The translations under genes were made by a program, and so were the position numbers. The notes under the pieces are model-generated. The model saw only the letters and a list, made by a program, of their open reading frames with translations. It was not told the DNA's origin and did not search any database. Of a DNA stretch of 62,565 nt, positions 32,827 to 42,261 are shown piece by piece. The first letter of the stretch is position 1, and the number at the start of each line of letters is the position of its first letter. Source of the stretch: CAZJWR01 sp964549765 (lineage in GTDB: Bacteria; Zixibacteria; MSB-5A5; GN15; JAAZOE01); NCBI GenBank assembly GCA_964549765.1, contig CAZJWR010000016.1, forward strand, positions 1-62,565, written 5' to 3'.

Positions 32827-35400
32827 ATGACTATGATTCAGCTAAATATTTCCAAGTGTTGTGTTTTGCAGATGATCAGAACTGCGAGGCCAACCTTCAT
32901 CATTCTGATTGGCGTCATTGTCTGGGCAGGCAATGGCTTGGCTTTTTCACAGACGTCGAGTGGTCTTCGTAAAACCGGGGCTGGTCCTCAATATCCAAAT
33001 TATCAGCGTCAGCTCCATGACGTCGGGCAGGTTAGCCTTATGATAAATAATTGGGGCGCCTTCGGCAATATGAATTGGCTCGATTACCAGGATAATCCCG
33101 GCTCCGAGTACCCTCAAAACTCCGAACTTTATTATCTGGGTGAAGGTTCTTTATGGATAGGTGGTATCAAATCCAATGATACGCTTGTATCTGCATCCGT
33201 CGGGCCGGGTAATTATGTGAGCCGCGAGGTCAGCGAATTCTCCCCCCCCGAGGGTCTCCAAGGGGCCATTCACATTCGATCCTCGATCCGTTCCAGCGAA
33301 TTCTACGACGAAGACGCGATATCGGAGCAGGATTTTATCTGCACGTATACTGATACGCTAAAGGGTGATTTTACCGGCGAAGACTCGTATGACAATCGCG
33401 GCCATATTCCGCTGGGCGTGGGAATTCGCGAAGGCAGTTACGCCTGGAGCTACGATTATGCCGCCAAATCGATTTTGGTCGATTATCAGATTACTAATCT
33501 GGATACGTTGCCGATTCTGGATATGTTCGTCGGCTTCGCCGTTCTGGGAAGTGTATTTCATCTTTCGAACGTCCAGTACGGTGCGAGCGACGATCTCAAC
33601 GGATTTCTGCGCACAACGAAAGGCGCAACCGGGTCATGCCGGGAGGTGGATACGCTCGATTTTGCCTGGTGCGCCGACAACGACGGTGATCCCAACGCAT
33701 CCGGCGAGTGGGATTTCGCCTCGCCGCGCGGCGTGTCGGGCATCCGCATCCTCCGGCCCCGGCCGGGCGACAGCCTGACGCTCAATTACAACTGGTGGTT
33801 CACTCATACCGATCCGGCCCTCAGTTTCGGGCCGCGCCGCAGCGACCCCTTTCGGCGATTTCCCCGTGATTTGGCCTCACCCACCGGTGACGTGATCAAA
33901 TACTATGTCCTGTCCCATCCCGAAATCGACTATGACCAGATGTTCACGTCCATTGATCACCAGGGCGAAGGATTTATGCCGCCGCCACCCGCCTCCCGGG
34001 CAAATGATATCTCCGATGGTTATCCCGTGAACTATCTTCTCTCCATCGGGCCGTTCGATCTGGAGCCGGGGGATACTCTGCCGCTGACGCTGGCCTACGT
34101 CGTGGGAGACAACTTCCATGTCAACCCCACCGACTTTCAGGATTATTTTGCCCCCGGAGCTCCGCAAATCTACTACGATAAGCTCGATTTCACCGACCTG
34201 GCCGACAACGCCCGCTGGGCCGAATATATCTATGACAACCCCGGCTGGGACACCGACGGCGACGGTAACGCCGGACTGTTCATGTGGCAATGTACCTGCG
34301 GCGGAGAATCATTCTGCCTGGACGAGACGGTAACGCTTCCCGACAGCCTAGTGGGCTGCTGTCGCAAGGAATATTATCGCGGCGACGGCGTGCCCGATTT
34401 TCGCCCCGCCTCGCCGCCCCCGCCGCCGGTGGTGCGGACGATTCCGGAGATGGGGCGGGTGACGATCCGCTGGAATGGCAAGGACAGTGAGGAATACATT
34501 GATTTTTTGACGGGGGAACCGGGTTTCGAGGGATACCGGGTGTACATGGCCAACGACGACCGGTTGACCGATTTCGTCATGCTGGCCTCGTACGACATCG
34601 AGGATTATTCGGTGATCCGGTTCAATCCGTCCGGCCGGCAATGGGAAGGGGCAAGGCTGGGGGTGCCAATCGACAGCCTGCGGAAACAGTACGGGCCGGT
34701 ATTCGACCCGACCGAATACTACGACGAGATGCATTATTTCACGGATCCCCGCACCGGGGATATCCTGTATTTTGTGCCGCAGGATTGGAACCGGTCGGAT
34801 GCCACCGATCTCCTGGGTATCCATCGGATTTATCCGGACGCTTCCCCGGATAATCCCGGCGATGTGACCGAGGAAGGGTATCAGCGCTGCTATGAGTACG
34901 AGTACACTATCGACAATCTCCAGCCGTCGGTGCCGTATTATTTTGCGGTGACGGCCTTCAACAAGGGATCGTTTCATCGGTCGCTGCACGTGATGGAGAC
35001 ATCGCCGCAGATGAATGCCGTCAGGGAGTACGCCTTGCCGGGGTCGGAGCAGGTGGAGACGCGGGGTCTGAATGTGATCGTGTATCCCAATCCGTACCGG
35101 ATCAGCGATCATTATGCGCGGACGGGATACGAGAACCGTGACCGGACGAAGACGGCGGCGTGGGCGCGGCGGGTACATTTTGCCAATCTGCCGCCGGTAT
35201 GCACGATTCGCATCTACACGCTGTCGGGGGATTTGGTGCAGCAGATCGATCATTATCGTCCCGACGGCGGCCCCAACTCACAGCATGAGGAATGGAACAT
35301 GATCAGCCGGAACACGCAGGCGGTCGTGACAGGAATTTATCTATGGTCGGTGACGTCGGCCATGGGCGAACAACTGGGCAAGCTGGTAATAATCAAATAG
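32827..35400 (+). CDS. Large secreted protein with C-terminal T9SS-like sorting domain
   Basis: 857 residues. Signal sequence around residues 17-40 (RPTFIILIGVIVWAGNGLAFSQ); the exact start may be the ATG at 32872. The body is Asp/Tyr/Gly-rich beta material. It has an FN3-like stretch near 590-700 (EGYRVYMANDDRLTDF; PYYFAVTAFNKGS). The last ~85 residues begin VYPNPYR and contain IRIYTLSGDLVQQID and GIYLWSV, the pattern of Por/type-IX secretion C-terminal domains. No enzyme motif recognised. Related proteins are repeated many times in genomes of this type. The first third is AT-richer than the rest. Confidence 0.75.
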   Translation: MTMIQLNISKCCVLQMIRTARPTFIILIGVIVWAGNGLAFSQTSSGLRKTGAGPQYPNYQRQLHDVGQVSLMINNWGAFGNMNWLDYQDNPGSEYPQNSELYYLGEGSLWIGGIKSNDTLVSASVGPGNYVSREVSEFSPPEGLQGAIHIRSSIRSSEFYDEDAISEQDFICTYTDTLKGDFTGEDSYDNRGHIPLGVGIREGSYAWSYDYAAKSILVDYQITNLDTLPILDMFVGFAVLGSVFHLSNVQYGASDDLNGFLRTTKGATGSCREVDTLDFAWCADNDGDPNASGEWDFASPRGVSGIRILRPRPGDSLTLNYNWWFTHTDPALSFGPRRSDPFRRFPRDLASPTGDVIKYYVLSHPEIDYDQMFTSIDHQGEGFMPPPPASRANDISDGYPVNYLLSIGPFDLEPGDTLPLTLAYVVGDNFHVNPTDFQDYFAPGAPQIYYDKLDFTDLADNARWAEYIYDNPGWDTDGDGNAGLFMWQCTCGGESFCLDETVTLPDSLVGCCRKEYYRGDGVPDFRPASPPPPPVVRTIPEMGRVTIRWNGKDSEEYIDFLTGEPGFEGYRVYMANDDRLTDFVMLASYDIEDYSVIRFNPSGRQWEGARLGVPIDSLRKQYGPVFDPTEYYDEMHYFTDPRTGDILYFVPQDWNRSDATDLLGIHRIYPDASPDNPGDVTEEGYQRCYEYEYTIDNLQPSVPYYFAVTAFNKGSFHRSLHVMETSPQMNAVREYALPGSEQVETRGLNVIVYPNPYRISDHYARTGYENRDRTKTAAWARRVHFANLPPVCTIRIYTLSGDLVQQIDHYRPDGGPNSQHEEWNMISRNTQAVVTGIYLWSVTSAMGEQLGKLVIIK

Positions 35401-35402
35401 AA

Positions 35403-35439
35403 CAGCATGTCGGGAGCGATTCTGACTCCTGACATGCTG
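35403..35439 (+). terminator. Terminator-like hairpin
   Basis: AGCATGTCGGGAG (35404-35416) pairs with CTCCTGACATGCT (35426-35438) with one wobble pair, plus a flanking C-G. It starts three bases after the stop codon at 35400 and is followed by GCCTTT. It probably ends the secreted-protein transcript. Confidence 0.65.
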
Positions 35440-35465
35440 CCTTTGCAGAATAATTTGAGCTGCTA

Positions 35466-36065
35466 CTATTTGGACGGTTCTTCTTTCTCGACCATTTCGA
35501 TATCGAGTTCAATATCGACGTTGTTGCCGGCGACCAATGATCCATCCTGAAGCTTGTTATCCCAGGCGACGCCGAAATCCTGACGGTTGATAGTGGTCGT
35601 GGCAACCAGCCCGGCCCGTTTGTTCCCCCGGGGATCGGTGATGACGCCGTTGAGTTGTCCGTCAAAGGACACTTCTTTGGTTTTGTCCCTGATCGTCAGG
35701 TCGCCGACCATGGCAAACTTGTTCCCTTCGCCGGGAATGATCTTTTTGGATACGAAGGTCATTGTGGGGAAATTCTCGACGTCGAAAAAGTCGGACGAAC
35801 GAAGATGATTGTCGCGCCGTTCATTTTCCGTATCGATCGAGGCCATCTGGACGGTCGCCTTGACCGAGGCCTTGTCAAGATTTTTGCCGTCAAAATCGAC
35901 GGTGGCATCGTAATCCCGGAAATAACCCTTAACTTTCGATATGACAAGATGTTGGACGGTAAAGCCGACGCTGGAATGAGCTTTGTCGACCTGCCAGGAT
36001 TGGGCCTTGACCGGGATGACAAAAATCGATAGGGCGATCAAGAGCAAAAAAGAGCGTTTCAGCAT
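35466..36065 (-). CDS. YceI-family periplasmic protein
   Basis: 199 residues. Signal peptide (MLKRSFLLLIALSIFVIPVKAQ), then a single YceI lipocalin-like barrel that binds polyisoprenoids or similar lipids. Family landmarks: WQVDKAHSSVGFTVQHLVISKVKGYF at the start, SIDTENERRDNHLRSSDFFDVENFPTMTF in the middle and DFGVAW near the end. I start at 36065, preceded by GGGAG, and not at the ATG further upstream. Single-gene unit in the shadow of the hairpin after the neighbouring secreted-protein gene. Confidence 0.93.
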   Translation of the reverse strand: MLKRSFLLLIALSIFVIPVKAQSWQVDKAHSSVGFTVQHLVISKVKGYFRDYDATVDFDGKNLDKASVKATVQMASIDTENERRDNHLRSSDFFDVENFPTMTFVSKKIIPGEGNKFAMVGDLTIRDKTKEVSFDGQLNGVITDPRGNKRAGLVATTTINRQDFGVAWDNKLQDGSLVAGNNVDIELDIEMVEKEEPSK

Positions 36066-36235
36066 AAAATATCTCCCTGCTTTATCCTTATGGTCTCGAA
36101 ATATTGTTTTCTTTAATAACAATTAATGGCTGAAAAAGGTCCATGAATTCTTGCAATCATACGACGAAATTTGATCAAAAGACGAACGTCTCTCGCCGGG
36201 ACATTTCCGCCCTCTTTTGATTCATGCGACAAGAA

Positions 36236-36269
36236 AAAAGCCCGCCCATCGGGCGACGGGCGGGCTTTT
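36236..36269 (-). terminator. Intrinsic terminator of the porin-like gene
   Basis: AAAAGCCCGCCC (36236-36247) and GGGCGGGCTTTT (36258-36269) form a perfect 12-bp stem. On the minus strand it is followed by a T-run (the A6 at 36234-36239), so it terminates the gene ending at 36319. Confidence 0.9.
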
Positions 36270-36318
36270 GACACTTGAAGTATTATTCGGCCGATGAAAC
36301 GGCTGTGAGACGTTCGTA

Positions 36319-37503
36319 TTAGAAGGTCAGTGCCATCGACGTCTGGACGCGGAAGTTGTTGGCATTCGCGCCGCCGACATACTTGGTCTGCCACTGCGAC
36401 AGTTCGAGACCCAGCGTCACCTGCGGCACGAACGAGTAATTGACGTTTCCGAAAATGCAGCGGTTCTGGGTACGGCCGCTGGTTATGTCCTCGTCTTTGG
36501 GATCGTCGATACCGAACCCGCCCGTCAGCTTGACTTCGGGCGTAGGCTGGACCCAGCCGGAAACCCATCCGCCGACGGCATGCACGCCGTCGATGCGGCT
36601 GTCATTCATAACGCCGCCGAGATAGCTCTGGAGGTTCGATCCGGTGAAAAATTCGCCGGCGACTCCCACACCGGTGGGGGTGGTGACCATCAGATGGGTC
36701 GAAAGCGCCCACGATTCATACTTCTGGGAATTGCCCAGATTGGTTTCGGCATTGAGCCGGCCATACAACCCGGATACGCCCGCGCGGAGCGTGCCGCCCG
36801 AAGCCATATCATGGTTGACGTCGAGCAGGGCCTGAACCGACGGGATGGCCGCATCGGTACCATCGTCGGAGACGTCCTGGGTTTCACCCAGAGACAGGCT
36901 GAAGGTCGGGGTCAGGTCGGAACCGATGGTGCGGAAGAAACCGCCCGCGAGGGTAACGTCGGTCGTCGGGGACGCATTGACGACATACGCCATGGACACC
37001 TGCGGCCGGCGATAGCCGATATTACCGCAGCCCCAGAGGGTGGAATAATTGAGGGTGGTCGGTTCCAGCGGCGAAACCAGGTCGTTGGTCTGACCGGCGG
37101 TCACCCGGGTGTTGCGCCACTTCATGGTAAAATAGGCCTGCCGCAGGAGCAGCATGGGATTGTTCTCCTGCGGGGTCGGCCCGGAGAAAGCGCCCGCGTA
37201 CAGGTCGAATTCGATGTTGCCGGTGATATCGACCTTTTCGTTCCGGGTGCTCTGGGCCAAAACGCCGAACCGGGTGGCGTTGGCGGTCATGTTAAACTGC
37301 TGGTCGTTGTTGTCGGGCAGCGTCGGCTCCACCCACATGGCGAAGTCACCGTTGCTGGTCAGATTCTGGTCGTAGGCGCCGTCGAGTTTCAGCGACCCGT
37401 ACCAGTTCAGATTGAAGGCCGGTTTCTGGGCAGCCGCGGCGGCAGTCGCCAGGCAGGCCAATATACCGACCATGATAAATAGTGAGACACACGTGCGTTT
37501 CAT
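36319..37503 (-). CDS. Porin-like outer-membrane beta-barrel protein
   Basis: 394 residues. Signal peptide MKRTCVSLFIMVGILACLATAAAAAQ, then an opening strand FNLNWYGSLKLDGAYD typical of porins. Alternating-residue strands run to a C-terminal ...VQTSMALTF whose last residue is Phe, the classic outer-membrane barrel signal. Segment NNPMLLLRQAYFTMKWRNTRVTAGQTNDLVSP resembles DcaP/phosphate-porin-like trimeric porins. The strong upstream GGAG and good terminator suggest high expression. The permeant is unknown. Start at 37503; a longer open frame upstream is not protein-like. Confidence 0.85.
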   Translation of the reverse strand: MKRTCVSLFIMVGILACLATAAAAAQKPAFNLNWYGSLKLDGAYDQNLTSNGDFAMWVEPTLPDNNDQQFNMTANATRFGVLAQSTRNEKVDITGNIEFDLYAGAFSGPTPQENNPMLLLRQAYFTMKWRNTRVTAGQTNDLVSPLEPTTLNYSTLWGCGNIGYRRPQVSMAYVVNASPTTDVTLAGGFFRTIGSDLTPTFSLSLGETQDVSDDGTDAAIPSVQALLDVNHDMASGGTLRAGVSGLYGRLNAETNLGNSQKYESWALSTHLMVTTPTGVGVAGEFFTGSNLQSYLGGVMNDSRIDGVHAVGGWVSGWVQPTPEVKLTGGFGIDDPKDEDITSGRTQNRCIFGNVNYSFVPQVTLGLELSQWQTKYVGGANANNFRVQTSMALTF

Positions 37504-37897
37504 AGAACGTGCTCCTTTCGTTGGATATATGCAGACGTCCACATTCCGGCCCATCCTCCGGAAGGCGCGGCGCTCCCTGCGACGCGATCTTCCCCCTGAA
37601 TGTCCGGCCTGAGAAAATTTATCTTCCATAGCAAAATCCATATTACTCCTCGCCTGCCAAACCCGATGCACTTGACTATATTAATCGGTAGATTCAAGAG
37701 CCGACTTTAGGCCGAAAAGCGATTATCTTGCAACGGCTTGTCGATATCGGCCCTCTTGCGGGGGGCATAATTCAACGCCGAAAGCGGATAATTTGGTAGA
37801 TATTTATTGACACCGATACGGTGCCCGCCGATATTATAAATAACAGCATATGGCTGGAAGGGCGTCCACTATGGGTATTCTGCGGGAGGGTTATGCT
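37504..37897. other. Divergent intergenic region, 394 bases
   Basis: Lies between the porin-like gene (minus) and the T9SS-type secreted gene (plus). It contains the plus-strand promoter at 37807-37837. For the porin I see only a partial pair on the minus strand (TTGGCA near 37660). No small gene or RNA fold was recognised. Confidence 0.4.
37807..37837 (+). promoter_or_regulatory. Probable promoter for the gene at 37898
   Basis: Consensus TTGACA (37807-37812) is followed by GATATT at 17-base spacing overlapping TATTAT at 19-base spacing (37830-37837), about 60 bases before the start codon. Confidence 0.5.
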
Positions 37898-38854
37898 ATG
37901 ACAAAATTATTGATCGCGACTTTGTGCACGCTGACCCTGGCGGGGACCGTCGCCGTCCGGGCCGATTCGGTCGACGTCCGAGTCTATAGTGAATCCGAAA
38001 ATGATTTCATATCTCCCGACACGGGGACAATAAGGCCGTACGATGACTACGGAAATATCCTCGACTATCAAATCCGCCTGGGCATCGAAAACGATGAGTC
38101 CATTTGCGGGATGTCGCTCGGCCTGCGCATCTGGTCTGATAATGTCACCTGGGAATGGGTGGCGCAGGACGGCGGATGGGGGCCCGGTGGCATAAACACA
38201 GGTCTGGCGGCCGTCACGGTGGTCGCAGGCAGCCGCATGGATCCGGTGACTTCGGTGTGGGACCTGACCAGTCTGCTGGTAACCGAACGGAACATGGACG
38301 GCTCCGGCGCCGACTCCATCATGCTGGGTGGTGTATCGATGATGACCGTTTTGGATGCCGGTCCGTTGGAATCGATGCTGGCAATACATTTCAGGATAAA
38401 CGAATTTGATGAGAGCGGCTGGCTGTGCATCGATAAGGCTTTTATTCCACCGAGCGGAGCCTGGGTATTCACCGACATCACCGGCCATGGTTACCCGCCG
38501 CCGACCAACTGTCCGGTATGCTATTCCATCGGTATGCCGACGTCAGGCAATTCCGCCGACCCCGCACTAATCCCGGGTGAATTCGCGCTGAACCAGAACT
38601 TCCCCAATCCGTTTAACCCATCGACGATGATTACCTATACGCTCGGACGTGAAACGCACGTGCGAATCTGCGTCTACAATATTCTGGGGCAATTCCTGCG
38701 TACCCTGGTCGACGATGATATCGGGGCCGGGACACACCGAATTATTTGGGATGGAACCGACAGTCACGGCCATCAACTCGCCTCAGGCATATATTTCTAC
38801 CGCATGACCGCCGGCGCATATACTTCCACCCGGAAGATGACCCTTTTGCGCTGA
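37898..38854 (+). CDS. Secreted protein with T9SS-type C-terminal sorting domain
   Basis: 318 residues. The start at 37898 is set by GGGAGGG (37884-37890). Signal peptide MTKLLIATLCTLTLAGTVAVRA. The middle ~200 residues look like a cohesin- or Ig-like beta sandwich (VRVYSESENDFISPDTG..., IRLGIENDESICGMSLGLRI..., MLAIHFRINEFDESGWLCIDKAFIPPSG), a form frequent in secreted proteins of these bacteria. The C-terminal ~80 residues carry FPNPFNPST, VYNILGQ, GTHRIIWDG and ASGIYFYRM: a standard type IX / FlgD-like sorting domain. Probably a surface or outer-membrane-exported protein of unknown role. Confidence 0.8.
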   Translation: MTKLLIATLCTLTLAGTVAVRADSVDVRVYSESENDFISPDTGTIRPYDDYGNILDYQIRLGIENDESICGMSLGLRIWSDNVTWEWVAQDGGWGPGGINTGLAAVTVVAGSRMDPVTSVWDLTSLLVTERNMDGSGADSIMLGGVSMMTVLDAGPLESMLAIHFRINEFDESGWLCIDKAFIPPSGAWVFTDITGHGYPPPTNCPVCYSIGMPTSGNSADPALIPGEFALNQNFPNPFNPSTMITYTLGRETHVRICVYNILGQFLRTLVDDDIGAGTHRIIWDGTDSHGHQLASGIYFYRMTAGAYTSTRKMTLLR

Positions 38855-38939
38855 TCGATTCCGGGTTACATGATCTTTTCGCCCAAAGCATCCTCTTGAT
38901 ATCGCAGTAGATTCTGCTATATTCGGAATATGGCAATCG

Positions 38940-40151
38940 ATGGGTATTCCGATGAGCAATTGCACGTATTCGCATAATCGTTTCCGGCAACCATCGCCCG
39001 ATTGGCCCGATGAACTGACAGCGGCTTTCACCGCCGATGATGTCCTGACGTATCATCATTCATTGACGGGATATCATCCGACGCCGACCGTGCGACTGCC
39101 GGCACTGGCCGAATCGCTGGGCGTGCAAGATATCATCGTCAAAGACGAATCGCACCGTTTTGATCTGAAGGCATTCAAAGTTCTCGGGGCGTCCTATGCG
39201 ATCTATCGATTCCTTAAAGCAGTGTGGGAGGAGGAATCGAACGAGCGATTCGAAATCGGACGTATCATGGATGCCGGGCCGACCGGCCCGTGGGCGGGTC
39301 GATATACGTTCTGCACGGCCACCGACGGCAATCATGGGCGAGCGGTCGCCTGGACGGCGAAGCGGTTGTTCCAGAAGGCCGTAATCTATATGCCCGAAGG
39401 AACCGTCCCGGCGCGAATTCGCAATATCGAAAACGAAGGCGCCCGGGTCGAGATAATCGACGGCACCTACGATGAGGCCGTTCGCCGAGTCGCCGCCGAC
39501 GCCAATACACATGGCTGGCAAGTTATCTCCGATACGGCTTATTTCGGATATACGATCATACCGAAATACATCATGGCCGGATATACGACGATGTTCCGGG
39601 AAATGGAACCGGAAATCCATCCTGCTGCAGAGCCGGGCGTGGATTTCGTTTTCCTTCAGGCGGGTGTGGGCAGTTTTGCCGCCGCCGCGGCATGGTATTA
39701 CGTCAACCGGTACGCTTCGCGCCGGCCAAAACTGATATCGGTCGAACCGGTGGAAGCCGCCTGCATGCTGGCCTCGATATCGACCCCGGACGGAACCATG
39801 ACGACCTCGAACGGGTCATTTCAAACCATCATGGCCGGCCTCAATTGCGGTACGCCATCAATTATCGCGTGGCCATTCATCCGCGACAGCTTCGATATGC
39901 TCGTAGCCATCACCGACGAATATGCTATCGACGCCATGCGGCGGTATTATCATCCGCTTTCGGGGGACCGACGAATCATATCGGGCGAATCCGGCGCCGC
40001 CGGTTTGGGGGCGCTCCTGGCGCTGCTGCATGACGACCGGTTTCGGGATGCCCGCGACGCTCTTGGCCTCGGACGGGATTCCCGAATTCTGCTGTTCAAC
40101 ACCGAGGGCGACACCGACCCGGATAGCTTTTCCAGAATCGTCACAAGCTGA
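38940..40151 (+). CDS. Diaminopropionate ammonia-lyase
   Basis: 403 residues of fold-type II PLP enzymes. The PLP lysine lies in SHRFDLKAFKVLGASYA and the Asn/Gly-rich block is TATDGNHGRAVAWTA. YMPEGTVPARIRNIENEGARV and the long insert ISDTAYFGYTIIPKYIMAGYTTMFREM match the YgeX/DpaL group, which turns 2,3-diaminopropionate into pyruvate and ammonia. The SGESGAAGLGALL block near 350 is also typical. Alternative: a threonine dehydratase relative, but the specific inserts favour the lyase. An earlier ATG at 38940 is used; MSNCTY at 38952 is an alternative. Single gene. Confidence 0.88.
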   Translation: MGIPMSNCTYSHNRFRQPSPDWPDELTAAFTADDVLTYHHSLTGYHPTPTVRLPALAESLGVQDIIVKDESHRFDLKAFKVLGASYAIYRFLKAVWEEESNERFEIGRIMDAGPTGPWAGRYTFCTATDGNHGRAVAWTAKRLFQKAVIYMPEGTVPARIRNIENEGARVEIIDGTYDEAVRRVAADANTHGWQVISDTAYFGYTIIPKYIMAGYTTMFREMEPEIHPAAEPGVDFVFLQAGVGSFAAAAAWYYVNRYASRRPKLISVEPVEAACMLASISTPDGTMTTSNGSFQTIMAGLNCGTPSIIAWPFIRDSFDMLVAITDEYAIDAMRRYYHPLSGDRRIISGESGAAGLGALLALLHDDRFRDARDALGLGRDSRILLFNTEGDTDPDSFSRIVTS

Positions 40152-40164
40152 ATCGAGCTTTCCC

Positions 40165-41835
40165 TCAATACAGGTAGTGCGACAGCGTCGCCGACAACCG
40201 GTAATCATCCGAATCCCGGTCATCCGTAACTTCCTGATAAACAGTCTGACTGCGGTTCCGGTATAGTGCGTTAACCGCCAGCGTTGTCGGGATGGAGAGG
40301 CGGTAGGTCAACGTTCCCTCGAATGTAACCTCTTCGGTTTCCCTGTCGTCGCGCCTGATCGGATCGGTGACGGTTATTTCGCTGGAAATCGAATGATTAT
40401 ATTGGATGGCCGAGTTAAAATGGCTCCTGACGTAGCCGACGGTCAGGCTCGAAAACGTCCGTGAATTGAGGATATATTCGATTTTGCCGGACGCGGCGAC
40501 GTCGTGCATGGCGTTGTAGACGATATAGGTGTCCCGCATATATTTATAGGGAGATGTCGTTTCGTCATATCTCCGATCAATGATATACGTGAATTCATGG
40601 GCATTGGGATAGTACGAAGCGGAAACGACGCCATCGAATTGCCAGCGGATGTCCAGTGGTTTATGGTATTCCGCAATCGCCTCCACATACGTCCCTCGGA
40701 ATTCATCTTTACGGGCGGACGAATATACCGCGCGGAAATCGCTCTCGTACATGCTCAAATCGCCGGTCGGGGTATGCAGATAGGTTCGGGTGTGTCTGTT
40801 GTCATCCGTGCTCGAATTCGATCGATTACTGGAATATTCGATCCCGGGACCGAGGCGAAACCGAAATCCGAAGAGCCTGTCCTGTCGCGGGAAATAGTCC
40901 CAGACATCCTGAATAAGGAGATACCCATAGGGGCCGGGGTCGGCGATCATGTTGTTTTCAATGAACGAATCCATGATATGCCGGAGCGCGTCGATTTTGA
41001 GCAGGCGGGAATCCACCGGATGTTTCAGCCGATAATAATAGATCAGATCGCATAATTCGCGCAGTTCGTCCGAAGTCGGCTCCCGTCCCAGCAATCCCTC
41101 ACGGCGGAGCTCATCGACCATATACAGGGCGGTCGCCGCGAAATTCCCTTCATACACCCGCCCCCAGCCCGGCAACAGCGATACATCCGCCGAATATGTC
41201 TTCAGATCGGTTGCACGGTCGCCGGTGCCGTCGGCAACATATGTGTATGTCGAATCGACGCCGACGACGTCGACACGTTCGGTATGAAACGAATCTTTTC
41301 CGTTGAACGTGCCTCCCGAGCGATATTGGATGCGCGATGCCGCCGAAACGAAAAAGTCGTCGTATACGTACGCGCCGGCATCGAACGAGGGGTACAGGAC
41401 GGATTCGTAGGTATGGTAATTTTGATGGTCGTTGTCGTAAACCGTGAAATTGCCGGGATCGGCCCTTAGGTTCGAACCGAAACTATTAGAGTGATCGTAT
41501 CGTCCCGCGACTCCCAGGGCGACGGTCAGAAATCGCGGGACTGTCCGGTAGCGATACTTGAGATAGGTATCGATGTTCAACAATTGTCGGTCATTGCTGT
41601 ACGTCGATTTCATGTCCCCTTCGTATGGATACGGTACCAGCCGACTCCGCTCGTCCCCCGGCCCGGTCAATTGCATGCCGCCGTTGATGCGCCATTCGAA
41701 ATCGCGGAAATATTCCGGGATATAGCTGTCCACCGTAAATCCCGGTTCAGCGGCGCGGACAACAGTAGCCGGCCATGCGACGCATAAAAATCCGGACATA
41801 ATGATTGAACAAAGAGTGGCAAGGCGTAACTTCAT
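40165..41835 (-). CDS. Predicted outer-membrane beta-barrel protein, unknown
   Basis: 556 residues. Signal peptide MKLRLATLCSIIMSGFLCVAWPATVVRA. The mature part begins EPGFTVDSYIPEYFRDFEWRINGGMQLTG and continues as Tyr/Arg/Asp-rich alternating strands (YLKYRYRTVPRFLTVALGVAGRYDHS; FRFRLGPGIEYSSNRSN; VEAIAEYHKPLDIRWQFDGVVSASYY). It ends ...LSATLSHYLY with a terminal Tyr, as outer-membrane barrels do. A helical insert lies near 230-300 (ALYMVDELRREGLLG). I do not recognise the family. Convergent with the ammonia-lyase, only 13 bases apart. Confidence 0.7.
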   Translation of the reverse strand: MKLRLATLCSIIMSGFLCVAWPATVVRAAEPGFTVDSYIPEYFRDFEWRINGGMQLTGPGDERSRLVPYPYEGDMKSTYSNDRQLLNIDTYLKYRYRTVPRFLTVALGVAGRYDHSNSFGSNLRADPGNFTVYDNDHQNYHTYESVLYPSFDAGAYVYDDFFVSAASRIQYRSGGTFNGKDSFHTERVDVVGVDSTYTYVADGTGDRATDLKTYSADVSLLPGWGRVYEGNFAATALYMVDELRREGLLGREPTSDELRELCDLIYYYRLKHPVDSRLLKIDALRHIMDSFIENNMIADPGPYGYLLIQDVWDYFPRQDRLFGFRFRLGPGIEYSSNRSNSSTDDNRHTRTYLHTPTGDLSMYESDFRAVYSSARKDEFRGTYVEAIAEYHKPLDIRWQFDGVVSASYYPNAHEFTYIIDRRYDETTSPYKYMRDTYIVYNAMHDVAASGKIEYILNSRTFSSLTVGYVRSHFNSAIQYNHSISSEITVTDPIRRDDRETEEVTFEGTLTYRLSIPTTLAVNALYRNRSQTVYQEVTDDRDSDDYRLSATLSHYLY

Positions 41836-42226
41836 GACAAACCCCTTTCCCATACAAGCGGCCAATCGTTTCCGGCCCGCCTCAGTCGGTCGTTGGCTCG
41901 GTAAACGAAGATATAAAATTGAGGATAATATTTTGATTCTCCTCCCATCTGTGTTCGTCGGGTGCGATGATGTTCGCGATGTCCGGCGGCGTCCCATCGT
42001 CGCATCGAGCAAGAGGCGTGCCAAAATGTGTGTATTCGGCTTTGGACGAATCTCGTAGGGGAATATCGGTCAATGGTTAAACATGATCGCATTTGTCCGT
42101 TTCGGTCGCACACATTCTGTGCGATCACACCGCGGACATGCCCGAAAAAATGGCATTGCGCCCGTCTTGCCGTGCGTCGAAAATTCAGGAATTGCGGCTG
42201 ATGCTGACCATGTACCGGATTATCTG

Positions 42227-42255
42227 TTGACACGCCGGACGGAATTCGGTATACT
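42227..42255 (+). promoter_or_regulatory. Consensus sigma70-type promoter with no gene behind it
   Basis: TTGACA (42227-42232), exactly 17 bases, TATACT (42250-42255). This is the best promoter match I found in the window. No protein-coding frame starts within 500 bases downstream; transcription would begin near 42262 and run straight into the structured region. Confidence 0.7.
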
Positions 42256-42261
42256 GAGACT

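Noticed and set aside
40165..42024. Longer starts for the barrel gene (and for genes at 36319-37671 and 28343-29881)
   Set aside because: The upstream extensions lack protein character. Signal peptides or conserved N-termini with ribosome sites mark the inner starts at 41835, 37503 and 29113.
41882..42073. 63-codon minus-strand frame in the gene-free region
   Set aside because: Composition is protein-like, but it starts with TTG, has no ribosome site and no recognisable motif. Too weak to call.
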